In this document: piece after piece, positions 1 through 6,911 of the stretch
How positions within the stretch are numbered: the stretch's first letter is position 1
Layout: each line of letters begins with the position of its first letter
Source: Bacteroidales bacterium
Lineage (GTDB): Bacteria; Bacteroidota; Bacteroidia; Bacteroidales; ML635J-15
Assembly: GCA_007130555.1 (NCBI GenBank)
Contig: SLSH01000249.1
Span: 1-7,809 of the forward strand
Length of the DNA: 7,809 nt
Direction: 5' to 3'
Program-made: the position numbers and the translations under genes
Notes under the pieces: generated by a model
Told to the model about the DNA's origin: nothing
Databases searched by the model: none
The model's input: the letters and a program-made list of their open reading frames with translations, nothing else

Positions 1-607
1 AATTGTGATCTTCTGTCAGTATTTTAGTATCATCCCATTCACCGGTGTTACACCAAAATCTTGCTCTTGCAGAACCTCCGGAAGTACTTGTGTAATAATA
101 TCTTGGGGGTACATCTGCACCTTCAAGAAATGGTTGACTTCCTTTAATAACCAATATTTGTAAATTGTATATGTTAGCATATTCAAACTTCTGGTCGAGT
201 TCTACCTCCATCCAACCACTTTCGGCATTATTTGTAAAACTCCCGATATATACCTGAGTATAACCTGATGTAGATGTGGTACCAAGCGGCAGAGATGTGG
301 CAGAAGTTAGTTTCATATAAATTGTAACAGGAATATCGCCTGTATTAGTACCGCTATATTTATTAAATGCCAATTTGGTAATATATCCCACATCATTTAT
401 CTCACTTTGTAAATAAATCATTTCTGCAGCGGAGCCTCTTTCATCACCAGAAAATCCGGTTCTGTTTAACGGATAATTTTGGTTACCCCCTCCTGTTCCG
501 ATAAATACTTCGCTTACACTTTGCCCTGATAATTGTAAAGAGTTTAATAAACATAAAATTATAATCGGAAAAATTTGTCTGATAATAAACTTTAAAAATA
601 TTTTCAT
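1..607 (-). CDS. Secreted protein, N-terminal part only (likely T9SS-cargo type)
   Basis: This is an open frame from an ATG at 607 that reaches the left edge without a stop, giving about 202 codons of a longer protein. It starts MKIFLKFIIRQ, followed by a hydrophobic stretch (residues 12-21) and a likely signal-peptidase site near LSGQ (residues 26-29), so the product is exported. The mature part opens with VFIGTGGGNQNYPLNRTG and continues with short beta-rich segments such as YLQSEIN, GYITKLAFNK and IPVTIYMK. From memory, this resembles an N-terminal beta-sandwich found in many Bacteroidota cell-surface proteins that end in a type IX sorting domain. That C-terminal end would lie outside the window and cannot be checked here. 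A promoter sits at 680-711, so the gene is probably transcribed on its own and not with the upstream genes. The molecular function is unknown. I am confident in the gene and its export, and only moderately in the family. Confidence 0.85.
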   Translation of the reverse strand, partial: MKIFLKFIIRQIFPIIILCLLNSLQLSGQSVSEVFIGTGGGNQNYPLNRTGFSGDERGSAAEMIYLQSEINDVGYITKLAFNKYSGTNTGDIPVTIYMKLTSATSLPLGTTSTSGYTQVYIGSFTNNAESGWMEVELDQKFEYANIYNLQILVIKGSQPFLEGADVPPRYYYTSTSGGSARARFWCNTGEWDDTKILTEDHN

Positions 608-679
608 ATCTCAAAAAAATAGAATTAACGAATATGTATATATAGCTAAATTATATATTTAATTTTGATATTTTTATCG

Positions 680-711
680 CAAAAATAATCTTTTTTTTTA
701 AAAAATACAAG
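680..711 (-). promoter_or_regulatory. Bacteroidota-type promoter for the secreted-protein gene at 1-607
   Basis: Reading leftward, the minus strand has CTTG (711-708, matching the -33 TTG core), a 20-nt spacer, and TATTTTTG (687-680), a perfect match to the Bacteroidota -7 box TAnnTTTG. Transcription would begin around 670-676, leaving a leader of about 65 nt before the ATG at 607. The remainder of the 192-nt intergenic region 608-799 is AT-rich, with a 9-T run at 691-699. I see no RNA gene or clear terminator in it. Confidence 0.65.
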
Positions 712-799
712 TTTATTTATCATTAAACTTAAAGCGTTTAAATCAAGCAAAAAACAATTTTTAAGGATATTCACAGATTTTTTTAATTGAATAATATTT

Positions 800-1564
800 T
801 TACTCGTATCTGTTGCTTATATTGTAAAAAATACCAATCGTGTTGAAACACGGATATAGCTCATTTTTTGTTTCTTTGATTTTTATCAAGCTTGTAAAAT
901 CAATCGAAAATCTTATACCGAACTTATGTCCGTGTCCTTTATCATTAAGTGCCGTAAATACTATTTCTCCTATAAACCCGAATTTTAAATAGTTTGCAAA
1001 CATAAAATTTGTTTTAATATCCGAATTTTCGGAATACGGGTCATCATCAAGTTTATGCATTATATGTAAGTAAGGAACCGAAATATACAGCCCTGCACTA
1101 TACTCAAATGCTCTGTACAGATTATTCTTTACGGTATTGTACTTTAAAGGACTACGAAATCCGTATTGTATGGGAATTTGTATGTAATTTGCAGAGAAAC
1201 GGAAAGTATTATCAAGACTATCTCTTACATCTGCAATTCTGTTTATCAAATTAAATCCCGTTTTAAAAATCCCTGTTTCAAATTCATCAAAAAAAACGGA
1301 ATCTCTCTTAAAGAAATAACCATAAGTAAAATTAATATCTACTGACGGCATCTGAGCTTTTTTAAATACATACCTGCTGTCGGAAGTATTAAAAAACCTG
1401 CTCTCATAATTCACTGCTGATGTATTTAAAGAAATGCCTGTTTCTTCGAAACTTTTAAATTTCAAAACAGGGTCAACAATATTACTGTCTTGTGCTTTCA
1501 ACTGATTTGAAATCAAAAAAAATACCGCAATAATTACTGTTAAAATTTTAATTTTTCTTTTCAT
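800..1564 (-). CDS. Predicted outer-membrane beta-barrel protein (254 aa)
   Basis: The N-terminus MKRKIKILTVIIAVFFLISNQLKAQ is a good signal peptide, with a basic start, a hydrophobic core and cleavage likely after KAQ. The rest has no further membrane helix but shows alternating aromatic and polar segments typical of barrel strands, for example VDINFTYGYFF and FETGIFKTGFNLINR. The segment NYIQIPIQYGF matches the pattern Y-x-x-I-P-x-x that is common in PorT-like Bacteroidota barrels. The protein ends in the strand-like IGIFYNISNRYE. It is the second gene of a pair and starts 12 nt after the stop of the GLPGLI-like gene, with no promoter in the gap, so the two are probably cotranscribed. The family assignment rests on pattern only. 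The substrate or role is unknown, and a soluble periplasmic beta protein cannot be excluded. Confidence 0.75.
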   Translation of the reverse strand: MKRKIKILTVIIAVFFLISNQLKAQDSNIVDPVLKFKSFEETGISLNTSAVNYESRFFNTSDSRYVFKKAQMPSVDINFTYGYFFKRDSVFFDEFETGIFKTGFNLINRIADVRDSLDNTFRFSANYIQIPIQYGFRSPLKYNTVKNNLYRAFEYSAGLYISVPYLHIMHKLDDDPYSENSDIKTNFMFANYLKFGFIGEIVFTALNDKGHGHKFGIRFSIDFTSLIKIKETKNELYPCFNTIGIFYNISNRYE

Positions 1565-1576
1565 GATTTTTATGTT

Positions 1577-2401
1577 TTAATCAAAGTTATTCTCAAGTAT
1601 CCCCGTTATTTTTTCTTCATCAAAAATTGTTTCGGAAAAATTTATATCTGTAATTTCCAAAAACTCAAGAACTGTTTTATCATCTTTTTTTGCAAGGATT
1701 ACAGTACCGGGAACAAGCGAAAAATAGTTATTAAAAGACCAACTGTAATCAATTTCTTTTGTAAACCATATTTGATATACATCATCTTCATAAACCTCCA
1801 AAATAGCTTTATTGCACAAAAATCCCTTTATTTTTTTTTGTTCTCCTGTAATTTTCAGTTGCATTTTATAAACAGGAAATTCGTAATCAGGTTCGAAAGA
1901 AGAAATCATAGCATTTGATTGCTCTTTACTTTCATCGGAAAAATCATATCTCTTTTTTAGATAACGCCTGTTAACTTTTTGCCAATCACTTGGTTGTCTA
2001 AAAGTATGTCGTAAATTAAGAGAATCCTGTTGATAATAATAAGTATATCTGAATCCCTTATATGATTTGTTTCTTTTTCTAAAAATATCAATATTACCGG
2101 TTTCCCGTATAATCTGATTTGATATTGAATCTTTTATTATAAATCTGCTATTATCATTATATACAATACTCTTATTATTATCAAAAACCAAAATATTAAA
2201 TTCACATTCTTCCATTTTTCTAAATTTAAAGTATTTCCCCGGTTTAATGTCTTCGTCTCCAACAATATATTCCCCTTTTTTTGGGGGTATTGATATAGCA
2301 TAGGGGTGCATATTGCTTAAATATTTTATATGCTTATTTTGTGCATAAGAGAAGTTGATTAGACTAAAAAATATGCAAAAAAGGATTAAAGTTTTAGTCA
2401 T
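1577..2401 (-). CDS. GLPGLI-like secreted protein, divergent (274 aa from the chosen start)
   Basis: The product begins MTKTLILFCIFFSLINFSYAQ, a signal peptide with cleavage likely after YAQ. The C-terminal half follows the pattern of the Bacteroidota GLPGLI family. The segment KKIKGFLCNKA (residues 189-199) corresponds to the conserved 'I-x-G-[YF]-x-C-x-K-A' segment. IWFTKEI (211-217) corresponds to the 'WYT-x-[ED]-I' strand. LVPGTVIL (229-236) sits where the family name-giving GLPGLIL would be, so that motif is degenerate here. The family is exported and has no established biochemical role. In-frame ATGs also exist at 2419 and 2452. I prefer 2401 because a perfect -7 box at 2422-2429 would put the transcription start near 2415-2418, inside or downstream of those two codons. 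It is the first gene of a two-gene unit with the barrel protein at 800-1564. I am sure of the gene and fairly sure of the family. Confidence 0.8.
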   Translation of the reverse strand: MTKTLILFCIFFSLINFSYAQNKHIKYLSNMHPYAISIPPKKGEYIVGDEDIKPGKYFKFRKMEECEFNILVFDNNKSIVYNDNSRFIIKDSISNQIIRETGNIDIFRKRNKSYKGFRYTYYYQQDSLNLRHTFRQPSDWQKVNRRYLKKRYDFSDESKEQSNAMISSFEPDYEFPVYKMQLKITGEQKKIKGFLCNKAILEVYEDDVYQIWFTKEIDYSWSFNNYFSLVPGTVILAKKDDKTVLEFLEITDINFSETIFDEEKITGILENNFD

Positions 2402-2421
2402 AATAATGCATTTTTTCATTG

Positions 2422-2429
2422 CAAATATA
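2422..2429 (-). promoter_or_regulatory. Likely -7 promoter box for the GLPGLI-like gene
   Basis: On the minus strand this is TATATTTG, a perfect TAnnTTTG match and identical to the box at 6871-6878. No convincing TTG lies 17-23 nt further upstream, so the -33 element is weak or absent. If active, it starts transcription about 15 nt before the ATG at 2401 and separates this pair of genes from the UbiX operon upstream. Confidence 0.5.
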
Positions 2430-2495
2430 CGAATTTTTAAATCTAATTGCATTTTTTACATAAAATAATCCAATAACCAAAATCTATTCCCTACT

Positions 2496-3044
2496 TCACC
2501 ACCTAAAATTTTCGTTTTTAATTCCACATAAATCCAGCACTCTGCTGATAATGGTATTTGCGGCATCCTGAATTGTTTCCGGTTTTGAATAGAAGGAAGG
2601 GCTTGCGGGGCAAATTATTCCTCCGGCAAGGCTTACCTGCTCCATGTTTTTAATATGAATTAAATTATAAGGACATTCTCTTACGACAAGAATAAGTTTT
2701 TTCCTTTCTTTAAGGACTACATCGGCAGAACGGCATATTAAATTATCGGAAATTCCGTTTGCAATTCTTCCGAGAGTTCCCATTGTGCAGGGGATTACTA
2801 TCATTATATCGGCAACGGAAGAGCCTGATGCAAAGGCTGCAAAAAAGTCTTTGTTATCATAAGTTTTAAAACTAATATTCGATAAAAAATCTTTGCCTAA
2901 TTCATATTCACAAACTTTTTTTCCTTCATCGGAAATAATTACGGAAATATTAATATCCTGATAATCTTTTAATTTATCAAGCAATAATTTTGCATAAACA
3001 GAGCCGCTTGCTCCTGTTATTGCCACAACAATATTTTTTTTCAT
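2496..3044 (-). CDS. ubiX: UbiX/Pad1-family flavin prenyltransferase (182 aa)
   Basis: UbiX joins a dimethylallyl group to FMN, making the prenylated flavin cofactor used by UbiD-type decarboxylases. It is a cytosolic, flavodoxin-like dodecamer. The family hallmarks are visible in order: the nucleotide-binding loop TGASGS (residues 10-15), FASGS (71-75), PCTMGTLGRIANGISDNL (85-102), the RSADVVLKERKKL block (105-117), RECP (122-125) with the arginine-glutamate pair expected in the active site, IKNM (131-134), and PSFY (149-152). The length is about normal for the family. There is no signal peptide. It starts 14 nt after the stop of the PorT-like gene, so it is probably the last gene of the five-gene run, although nothing links it functionally to the envelope genes before it. 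No ubiD is present in the window, so the decarboxylase it serves must be encoded elsewhere. I would not infer ubiquinone synthesis from it. Confidence 0.95.
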   Translation of the reverse strand: MKKNIVVAITGASGSVYAKLLLDKLKDYQDINISVIISDEGKKVCEYELGKDFLSNISFKTYDNKDFFAAFASGSSVADIMIVIPCTMGTLGRIANGISDNLICRSADVVLKERKKLILVVRECPYNLIHIKNMEQVSLAGGIICPASPSFYSKPETIQDAANTIISRVLDLCGIKNENFRW

Positions 3045-3058
3045 AATACAATTTAAAC

Positions 3059-3718
3059 TTAAAATTCATACATAACAGAAAGTTCTGCATTACGATTATA
3101 TTCTCCATGGTCAAACCAGTATTTTGACCCGCCCGGGTGTTCCCTTATCGGAAACATAAAGAAAAAAAACGTCCAATAATGTCTGAAACTTATTAAAAAA
3201 TTATCACTCATTCTGTAAGTAAATCCTTGATGTGTTAATAAATCATAACTATTATAAGGACGTGCCAAAGGAGTATAGGTAGAACCATCTCCTTCTACCT
3301 CTTTTGCACTTATCAAATAAGAGTAAGAAATTCCGAATTCCAAAAACATATCATTTCGAAATTCATAATTTATTAAAGAAGGAATTAATAATTTTTCAAT
3401 TTTAAAGTTTAAAGTTACAGGAATTTCTATATAATCCAGTCTTATCTCATGTTTAAAAAAGACTACGCCTGCTTCATTTCTTCTTACTTCTTTGGCTCCT
3501 TTATGTTTGTATTTTATTTCTAACATTCCTCCCAAATTGTTACCAAAGGTATTTCTGACATAAACACCTCCAAAGGGAGCAATCTTTTTAAATCCGCCAA
3601 ATCCGTCTCCGTCAACCTGCGAAACATTTACTCCGGCTTTAATCCCTCCGTAAAAGTTTTGGTTAATACCTGACTTACAAAAAGCAATTAAAACTATTAT
3701 TAAAATAAAAACTTTCAT
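3059..3718 (-). CDS. PorT-like outer-membrane beta-barrel protein (219 aa)
   Basis: A short signal peptide (MKVFILIIVLIAFCKSG, cleavage near INQ) is followed by a small-barrel pattern: FYGGIKAGVNVSQVDGD at residues 22-38, then FGGVYVRNTF, GGMLEIKYKHKGAKE and DYIEIPVTLNFKI. This 'G-[IL]-K-A-G-x-N-x-S' opening plus 'YIEIP' is the signature I associate with the Bacteroidota PorT/OMP_b-brl_2 families. The end, AELSVMYEF, is a classic C-terminal barrel strand with a terminal phenylalanine. Only 2 nt separate its ATG from the stop of the Omp28-like gene, so translational coupling is likely. It is unlikely to be the T9SS protein PorT itself, since the general family is large and no T9SS core gene is nearby. 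Its specific role is unknown. Confidence 0.8.
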   Translation of the reverse strand: MKVFILIIVLIAFCKSGINQNFYGGIKAGVNVSQVDGDGFGGFKKIAPFGGVYVRNTFGNNLGGMLEIKYKHKGAKEVRRNEAGVVFFKHEIRLDYIEIPVTLNFKIEKLLIPSLINYEFRNDMFLEFGISYSYLISAKEVEGDGSTYTPLARPYNSYDLLTHQGFTYRMSDNFLISFRHYWTFFFFMFPIREHPGGSKYWFDHGEYNRNAELSVMYEF

Positions 3719-3720
3719 AT

Positions 3721-4575
3721 TTAAGGAAATTTTTTGATTTCTGTCTGCATAACTTCCTTATTATCATAATCATAAACAAAAGCTATTACAGAACAATTTT
3801 CTTTTACCCAATCTTTTTCCATTACTAACGAATATTCTTTTCGAATTGTTTTTCCGATATTCAAAGAATTATTATTTTCATTTACCGCTTCTCCGAATGC
3901 ACCCACAAAACCGCCTCTTAAAACATGATTATGTACATAGTTTTCTATCGCACTTGGAGTTTGCAGGTAATCTTCCTGCCATTGTTTTATTTCATCTTCT
4001 GTTACAAATACATTAAGATGTATGTTTCTGTTATTTTCAATAAGAGTTTCAATATTAATCTCTGTAATTATAGATTTTTCCAGTGGGCAGTAAGAATTTT
4101 TTATCCGTATTTCAAATTCAGGAAATAAAGGGAGATATTTTTCTACTTGTTCTGCCCATAGATTATCACTCATTAATGCATTTTTAGACAGATTATTTAC
4201 AAGTCCTGTGGGCAAGTATAGTTCTCCGTAGTAACAGTCTGTGCTTAAGCCTCTTCCTCCCAGTATATCTCCGATATCTGTTCTGAAATCATAGCTGAAT
4301 TTTCCGTCCGCTTGGTCTTGGGGCATTGCAAAAAAAGTTGCATGAATTGCAATCGGTACTACAGCATCACCATATCTTGATTTAAAATTTTCCAGTAATT
4401 TATGAGCTCTTGGACAATTTCCGCATTTGTGTCCGGTAAAGTCATATATCAGGATTTTTCTGCCGTTCCAAACCGTAACACCATCTTCGAAAAAAGGTTC
4501 TTCGATTTTATCGCAATCGGGCATTACAAATAAAGTTGTTAAAATTGCAATAATTATGTATATTTTTTTCCTCAT
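3721..4575 (-). CDS. Omp28-related thioredoxin-fold lipoprotein (284 aa)
   Basis: The N-terminus MRKKIYIIIAILTTLFVMPDCDKIEEPF is a lipoprotein-like signal. The cysteine at 21 would be lipidated, and the CDKIEEP segment after it is typical of Omp28-type proteins, although the lipobox (MPDC) is unusual. A thioredoxin-like active site follows: strand ILIYDFTGHK, then CGNCP at residues 51-55. A proline in LYLPTGLVN (P122) is in a plausible cis-proline position. The long C-terminal half is beta-rich and carries the conserved-looking segment ENYVHNHVLRG. Omp28 relatives are envelope proteins of Bacteroidota with no firmly known activity, and the CxxC suggests thiol-disulfide chemistry in the periplasm. 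It lies 9 nt after the DUF6029-like gene and 2 nt before the PorT-like gene. The family call is good. Lipidation is probable but unproven. Confidence 0.88.
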   Translation of the reverse strand: MRKKIYIIIAILTTLFVMPDCDKIEEPFFEDGVTVWNGRKILIYDFTGHKCGNCPRAHKLLENFKSRYGDAVVPIAIHATFFAMPQDQADGKFSYDFRTDIGDILGGRGLSTDCYYGELYLPTGLVNNLSKNALMSDNLWAEQVEKYLPLFPEFEIRIKNSYCPLEKSIITEINIETLIENNRNIHLNVFVTEDEIKQWQEDYLQTPSAIENYVHNHVLRGGFVGAFGEAVNENNNSLNIGKTIRKEYSLVMEKDWVKENCSVIAFVYDYDNKEVMQTEIKKFP

Positions 4576-4584
4576 AATTTCAAA

Positions 4585-6240
4585 TTAAAAAGTACTTGAT
4601 ACAGACAGCATAAACCCGTTTGAAGCGGGGACAATTCTACATACACCACCTATACAAACCACACCTTCTCTTTGTTTTCCATAACTTAAATGAATTCTTG
4701 TAGGACCTTTGGTATGACCAAATCCAAAATTAAGATAATGTGAACGCATATTTTCATTCGGGTTACCATAATTCCATGAATCATAAACCGTAAAAAACCA
4801 GTTTGGCACTGATAGTTCAATCATTGCTGATGCCCAGTCTCCCATATCTTGTTTTGACCATAGTCCCTGCAATTCCGTTTTAACTGCTATTACAGGAGTA
4901 ATTCTGTAAGTTAATTCTGCAACGGCAATATTAGCTTTAACATTTTCATAATCTTTTACTCCACGAATTACATCAAAATTATAAAGCACATTCATATAAA
5001 TCAGATTTGAGGAAAGTTTTTTATTCCACCTTCGTGATATTTCCACATTTATATCCTGAAAATATAATTCATCTCCGATACTGAAAAAATTGGTTTTATA
5101 TCCGTATGTTCCCGCAAATCCAATAGGAGTAGTGTCGTTTATTTGAATTTTGTCAATATTATGTACTCTTGAATAATTTACCGATACATTTGTTCCGTAT
5201 TTTCCCCCGAGTTTTGTATTTCTTTTGATTCTGTACATAATTTCTCCCTGAATTCCCCACTCTCCGTTTGGTTGTGTTGCGTACGGATAGTATGCTGTCA
5301 TGGCATAAGCATGATTTTTGGTAATTTCGGGGAGGTGGTTTATTTTTAAGTCGTTTAATGCCGCATTTCTGTTTGATCTGAAACTCATATTATCAACCCA
5401 TTTGGTTTCAAAAAGCAATCCTATACCTTTACCCGAATATGTTGTATTAATTAATAATGCTTCTCCTGATTTATAAATAAAATTATTTTCGGCAGAAGGG
5501 TCGTTAATTTTATAAGCATATTCGGACAAAATGTTAAACCCTTTATATCTCAGATTTAATCTTGCTGCAGAAGCGCTCACATTTTCGGGTAATTTATAAA
5601 TCGGATTATTGTCTTCTTGATATTTACTGACGAAACTTCCGCCCATAGCGACTCTGAATGCGGATTCATTAAGATTATTGAATAATTCGTTCAGTTGAAT
5701 TTCTCCGTCAAATCCTCTGACAATTCCTTCGCTTTTTTCCCAATAGAACCGCTGATAACCTGTTAATCCTGTTAAATAAACGCCGTTATAAGGATTATAT
5801 CTGATTCTTATTCCGTCTAAAGAATTGTCTATTCCCAGCATTTTTTCTTCGTAAGCTCTTAAAATCAGTCCGCTTCCGAATTGCTCATAAAAATTCCCTA
5901 CTGTAAATTCAATATTATCAATAGAATACATTGCCCATCTGTATGGCACTCCTACCCCGTCATTAATTCCTCCCTGATTTGGAAATCCGAGCATTGTATT
6001 CATGTATCCTTCGTATCTTATTCCTGCAGAAAAGTTATTTAGTGAATATGTTAAATTAGAAAATGTATTCATAAGGAACTTTTCCCTGACTGCAAAAGCT
6101 CCGATTTTATCATCATCCATATAATATTGAAAATCTCCGTGAAAATTTCCGCTGATATTACCGTAGTTTGTTTGTTGTGCACAAACACAAAAGTGAAAAA
6201 ATACAGAAATTAAAAATATTATATACAGACTTTTTTTCAT
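4585..6240 (-). CDS. DUF6029-like outer-membrane protein (551 aa)
   Basis: The signal peptide MKKSLYIIFLISVFFHFCVCAQ is followed by a long chain of predicted beta strands filling the whole protein, as in a large outer-membrane barrel. The segment GNFYEQFGSGLILRAYEE (about residues 115-132) and the C-terminal VCIGGVCRIVP are landmarks I recognise from the Bacteroidota family of unknown function DUF6029. The final SVSSTF ends in phenylalanine, as barrel proteins do. Two cysteines four residues apart (C529 and C534) could form a disulfide near the C-terminus. I chose the ATG at 6240. A TTG two codons upstream (6246) is in frame but gives a less typical start. The gene lies between two thioredoxin-like genes in a tight operon, which makes it a candidate client or partner of them. 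Function is unknown. Confidence 0.88.
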   Translation of the reverse strand: MKKSLYIIFLISVFFHFCVCAQQTNYGNISGNFHGDFQYYMDDDKIGAFAVREKFLMNTFSNLTYSLNNFSAGIRYEGYMNTMLGFPNQGGINDGVGVPYRWAMYSIDNIEFTVGNFYEQFGSGLILRAYEEKMLGIDNSLDGIRIRYNPYNGVYLTGLTGYQRFYWEKSEGIVRGFDGEIQLNELFNNLNESAFRVAMGGSFVSKYQEDNNPIYKLPENVSASAARLNLRYKGFNILSEYAYKINDPSAENNFIYKSGEALLINTTYSGKGIGLLFETKWVDNMSFRSNRNAALNDLKINHLPEITKNHAYAMTAYYPYATQPNGEWGIQGEIMYRIKRNTKLGGKYGTNVSVNYSRVHNIDKIQINDTTPIGFAGTYGYKTNFFSIGDELYFQDINVEISRRWNKKLSSNLIYMNVLYNFDVIRGVKDYENVKANIAVAELTYRITPVIAVKTELQGLWSKQDMGDWASAMIELSVPNWFFTVYDSWNYGNPNENMRSHYLNFGFGHTKGPTRIHLSYGKQREGVVCIGGVCRIVPASNGFMLSVSSTF

Positions 6241-6257
6241 TTCCAATAAAAATGCAA

Positions 6258-6752
6258 TTATTGTTTATTTTTAAGTTTTGTTAGTTCCTGATAAACCTTT
6301 TGTTCATCTCCGGCAGTATAAGATGTGTGTTGCCATAAAATATTTCCTTTAGCGTCCAGCAAAAAAGTATGAGGAACATTTCCAACATTCATTGCCCGTT
6401 TAAAATCATGATTTGCATCCAGATAAAAATCAAATTCCCAACCCCTTCCATTAACAAAAGGACCTACTCTGTTAGTACTTCTTGTATCATCAATAGAAAC
6501 TGCAACGATTTTTAAATTAAACTCCTCCTGCCAGTCGATATATTCATAATCAAATGCTGTTAATTCCTGAATGCAAGGCCTGCACCATGTTGCCCAAAAA
6601 CTGAGCAAAACCGGATTCCCGTCATTGTTAATAATATTACGGGAATTTACATTATTCCCATGTAAATCTTTAATAATAACCGAAGGTATATTCTGACTAT
6701 ATGAACAAATAGTAATGATTATAAAAAACAATGATATAAGTGTATATTTCAT
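6258..6752 (-). CDS. TlpA-like periplasmic thiol-disulfide oxidoreductase (164 aa)
   Basis: A signal peptide (MKYTLISLFFIIITICSYSQ) is followed by a complete single thioredoxin domain of the TlpA/ResA type. The domain has the strand PVLLSFWATW, the active site WCRPC (C57 and C60), the strand KIVAVSIDD, and the cis-proline in NVPHTFLLD (P127). The insert between the CxxC helix and the third strand is as in the family. Such proteins usually reduce disulfides in exported proteins, for example during cytochrome c maturation, and receive electrons from a membrane partner such as CcdA/DsbD, which is not in the window. A cleaved signal and no lipobox suggest a soluble periplasmic protein. It is the first gene of the five-gene run, with its stop 17 nt before the ATG of the DUF6029-like gene. 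The specific substrate is unknown, and proteins encoded in the same operon are reasonable candidates. Confidence 0.92.
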   Translation of the reverse strand: MKYTLISLFFIIITICSYSQNIPSVIIKDLHGNNVNSRNIINNDGNPVLLSFWATWCRPCIQELTAFDYEYIDWQEEFNLKIVAVSIDDTRSTNRVGPFVNGRGWEFDFYLDANHDFKRAMNVGNVPHTFLLDAKGNILWQHTSYTAGDEQKVYQELTKLKNKQ

Positions 6753-6753
6753 A

Positions 6754-6781
6754 TTTTACATTTTAAAAAATCAATGTAAAA
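6754..6781. repeat. 9-bp perfect inverted repeat next to the TlpA-like start
   Basis: TTTTACATT (6754-6762) and AATGTAAAA (6773-6781) are perfect inverted copies around a 10-nt AT-only-but-one centre. The repeat begins 2 nt upstream of the ATG at 6752. The distal arm overlaps a weak -7-like box, TATTTTTA (6784-6777, 7 of 8 matches), for the leftward operon. It could be an operator or a leader hairpin covering the start. In DNA this AT-rich, chance is also possible. Confidence 0.4.
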
Positions 6782-6848
6782 ATAGTATTAATTGATAAAA
6801 ACTTACTAATTTTTAATTCAATTTTTATTTTATACCTTAAAATATGGT

Positions 6849-6878
6849 TTTGTAATTCGATTAGTTTATATATATTTG
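6849..6878 (+). promoter_or_regulatory. Bacteroidota-type promoter for the T9SS cargo gene at 6912
   Basis: TTTG (6849-6852) and TATATTTG (6871-6878) are perfect -33 and -7 elements separated by 18 nt, within the usual Bacteroidota spacing. Transcription would start near 6883-6886, leaving a leader of under 30 nt before the ATG at 6912. The leader has no Shine-Dalgarno at a normal distance, as is usual in this phylum. This is the best promoter in the window. Confidence 0.8.
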
Positions 6879-6911
6879 AATTTTTAATAATGCTTATTAA
6901 ATTATATCAGG

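Noticed and set aside
723..741. TTAAAC/GTTTAA hairpin downstream of the barrel gene as a terminator
   Set aside because: The stem is only 6 bp and AT-rich, about 60 nt past the stop, and not followed by a T-run in the direction of transcription.
3059..3718. Calling the small barrel the T9SS component PorT
   Set aside because: The match is to a broad barrel pattern only, and no other T9SS machinery gene is in the window.
3925..4128. 67-codon open frame on the plus strand
   Set aside because: It lies wholly inside the Omp28-like gene on the opposite strand, has no recognisable domain and no promoter. It is a shadow of that gene.
6244..6246. TTG as start codon of the DUF6029-like gene
   Set aside because: An ATG two codons later gives the usual MKK signal-peptide start, and the TTG has no supporting ribosome-binding feature.
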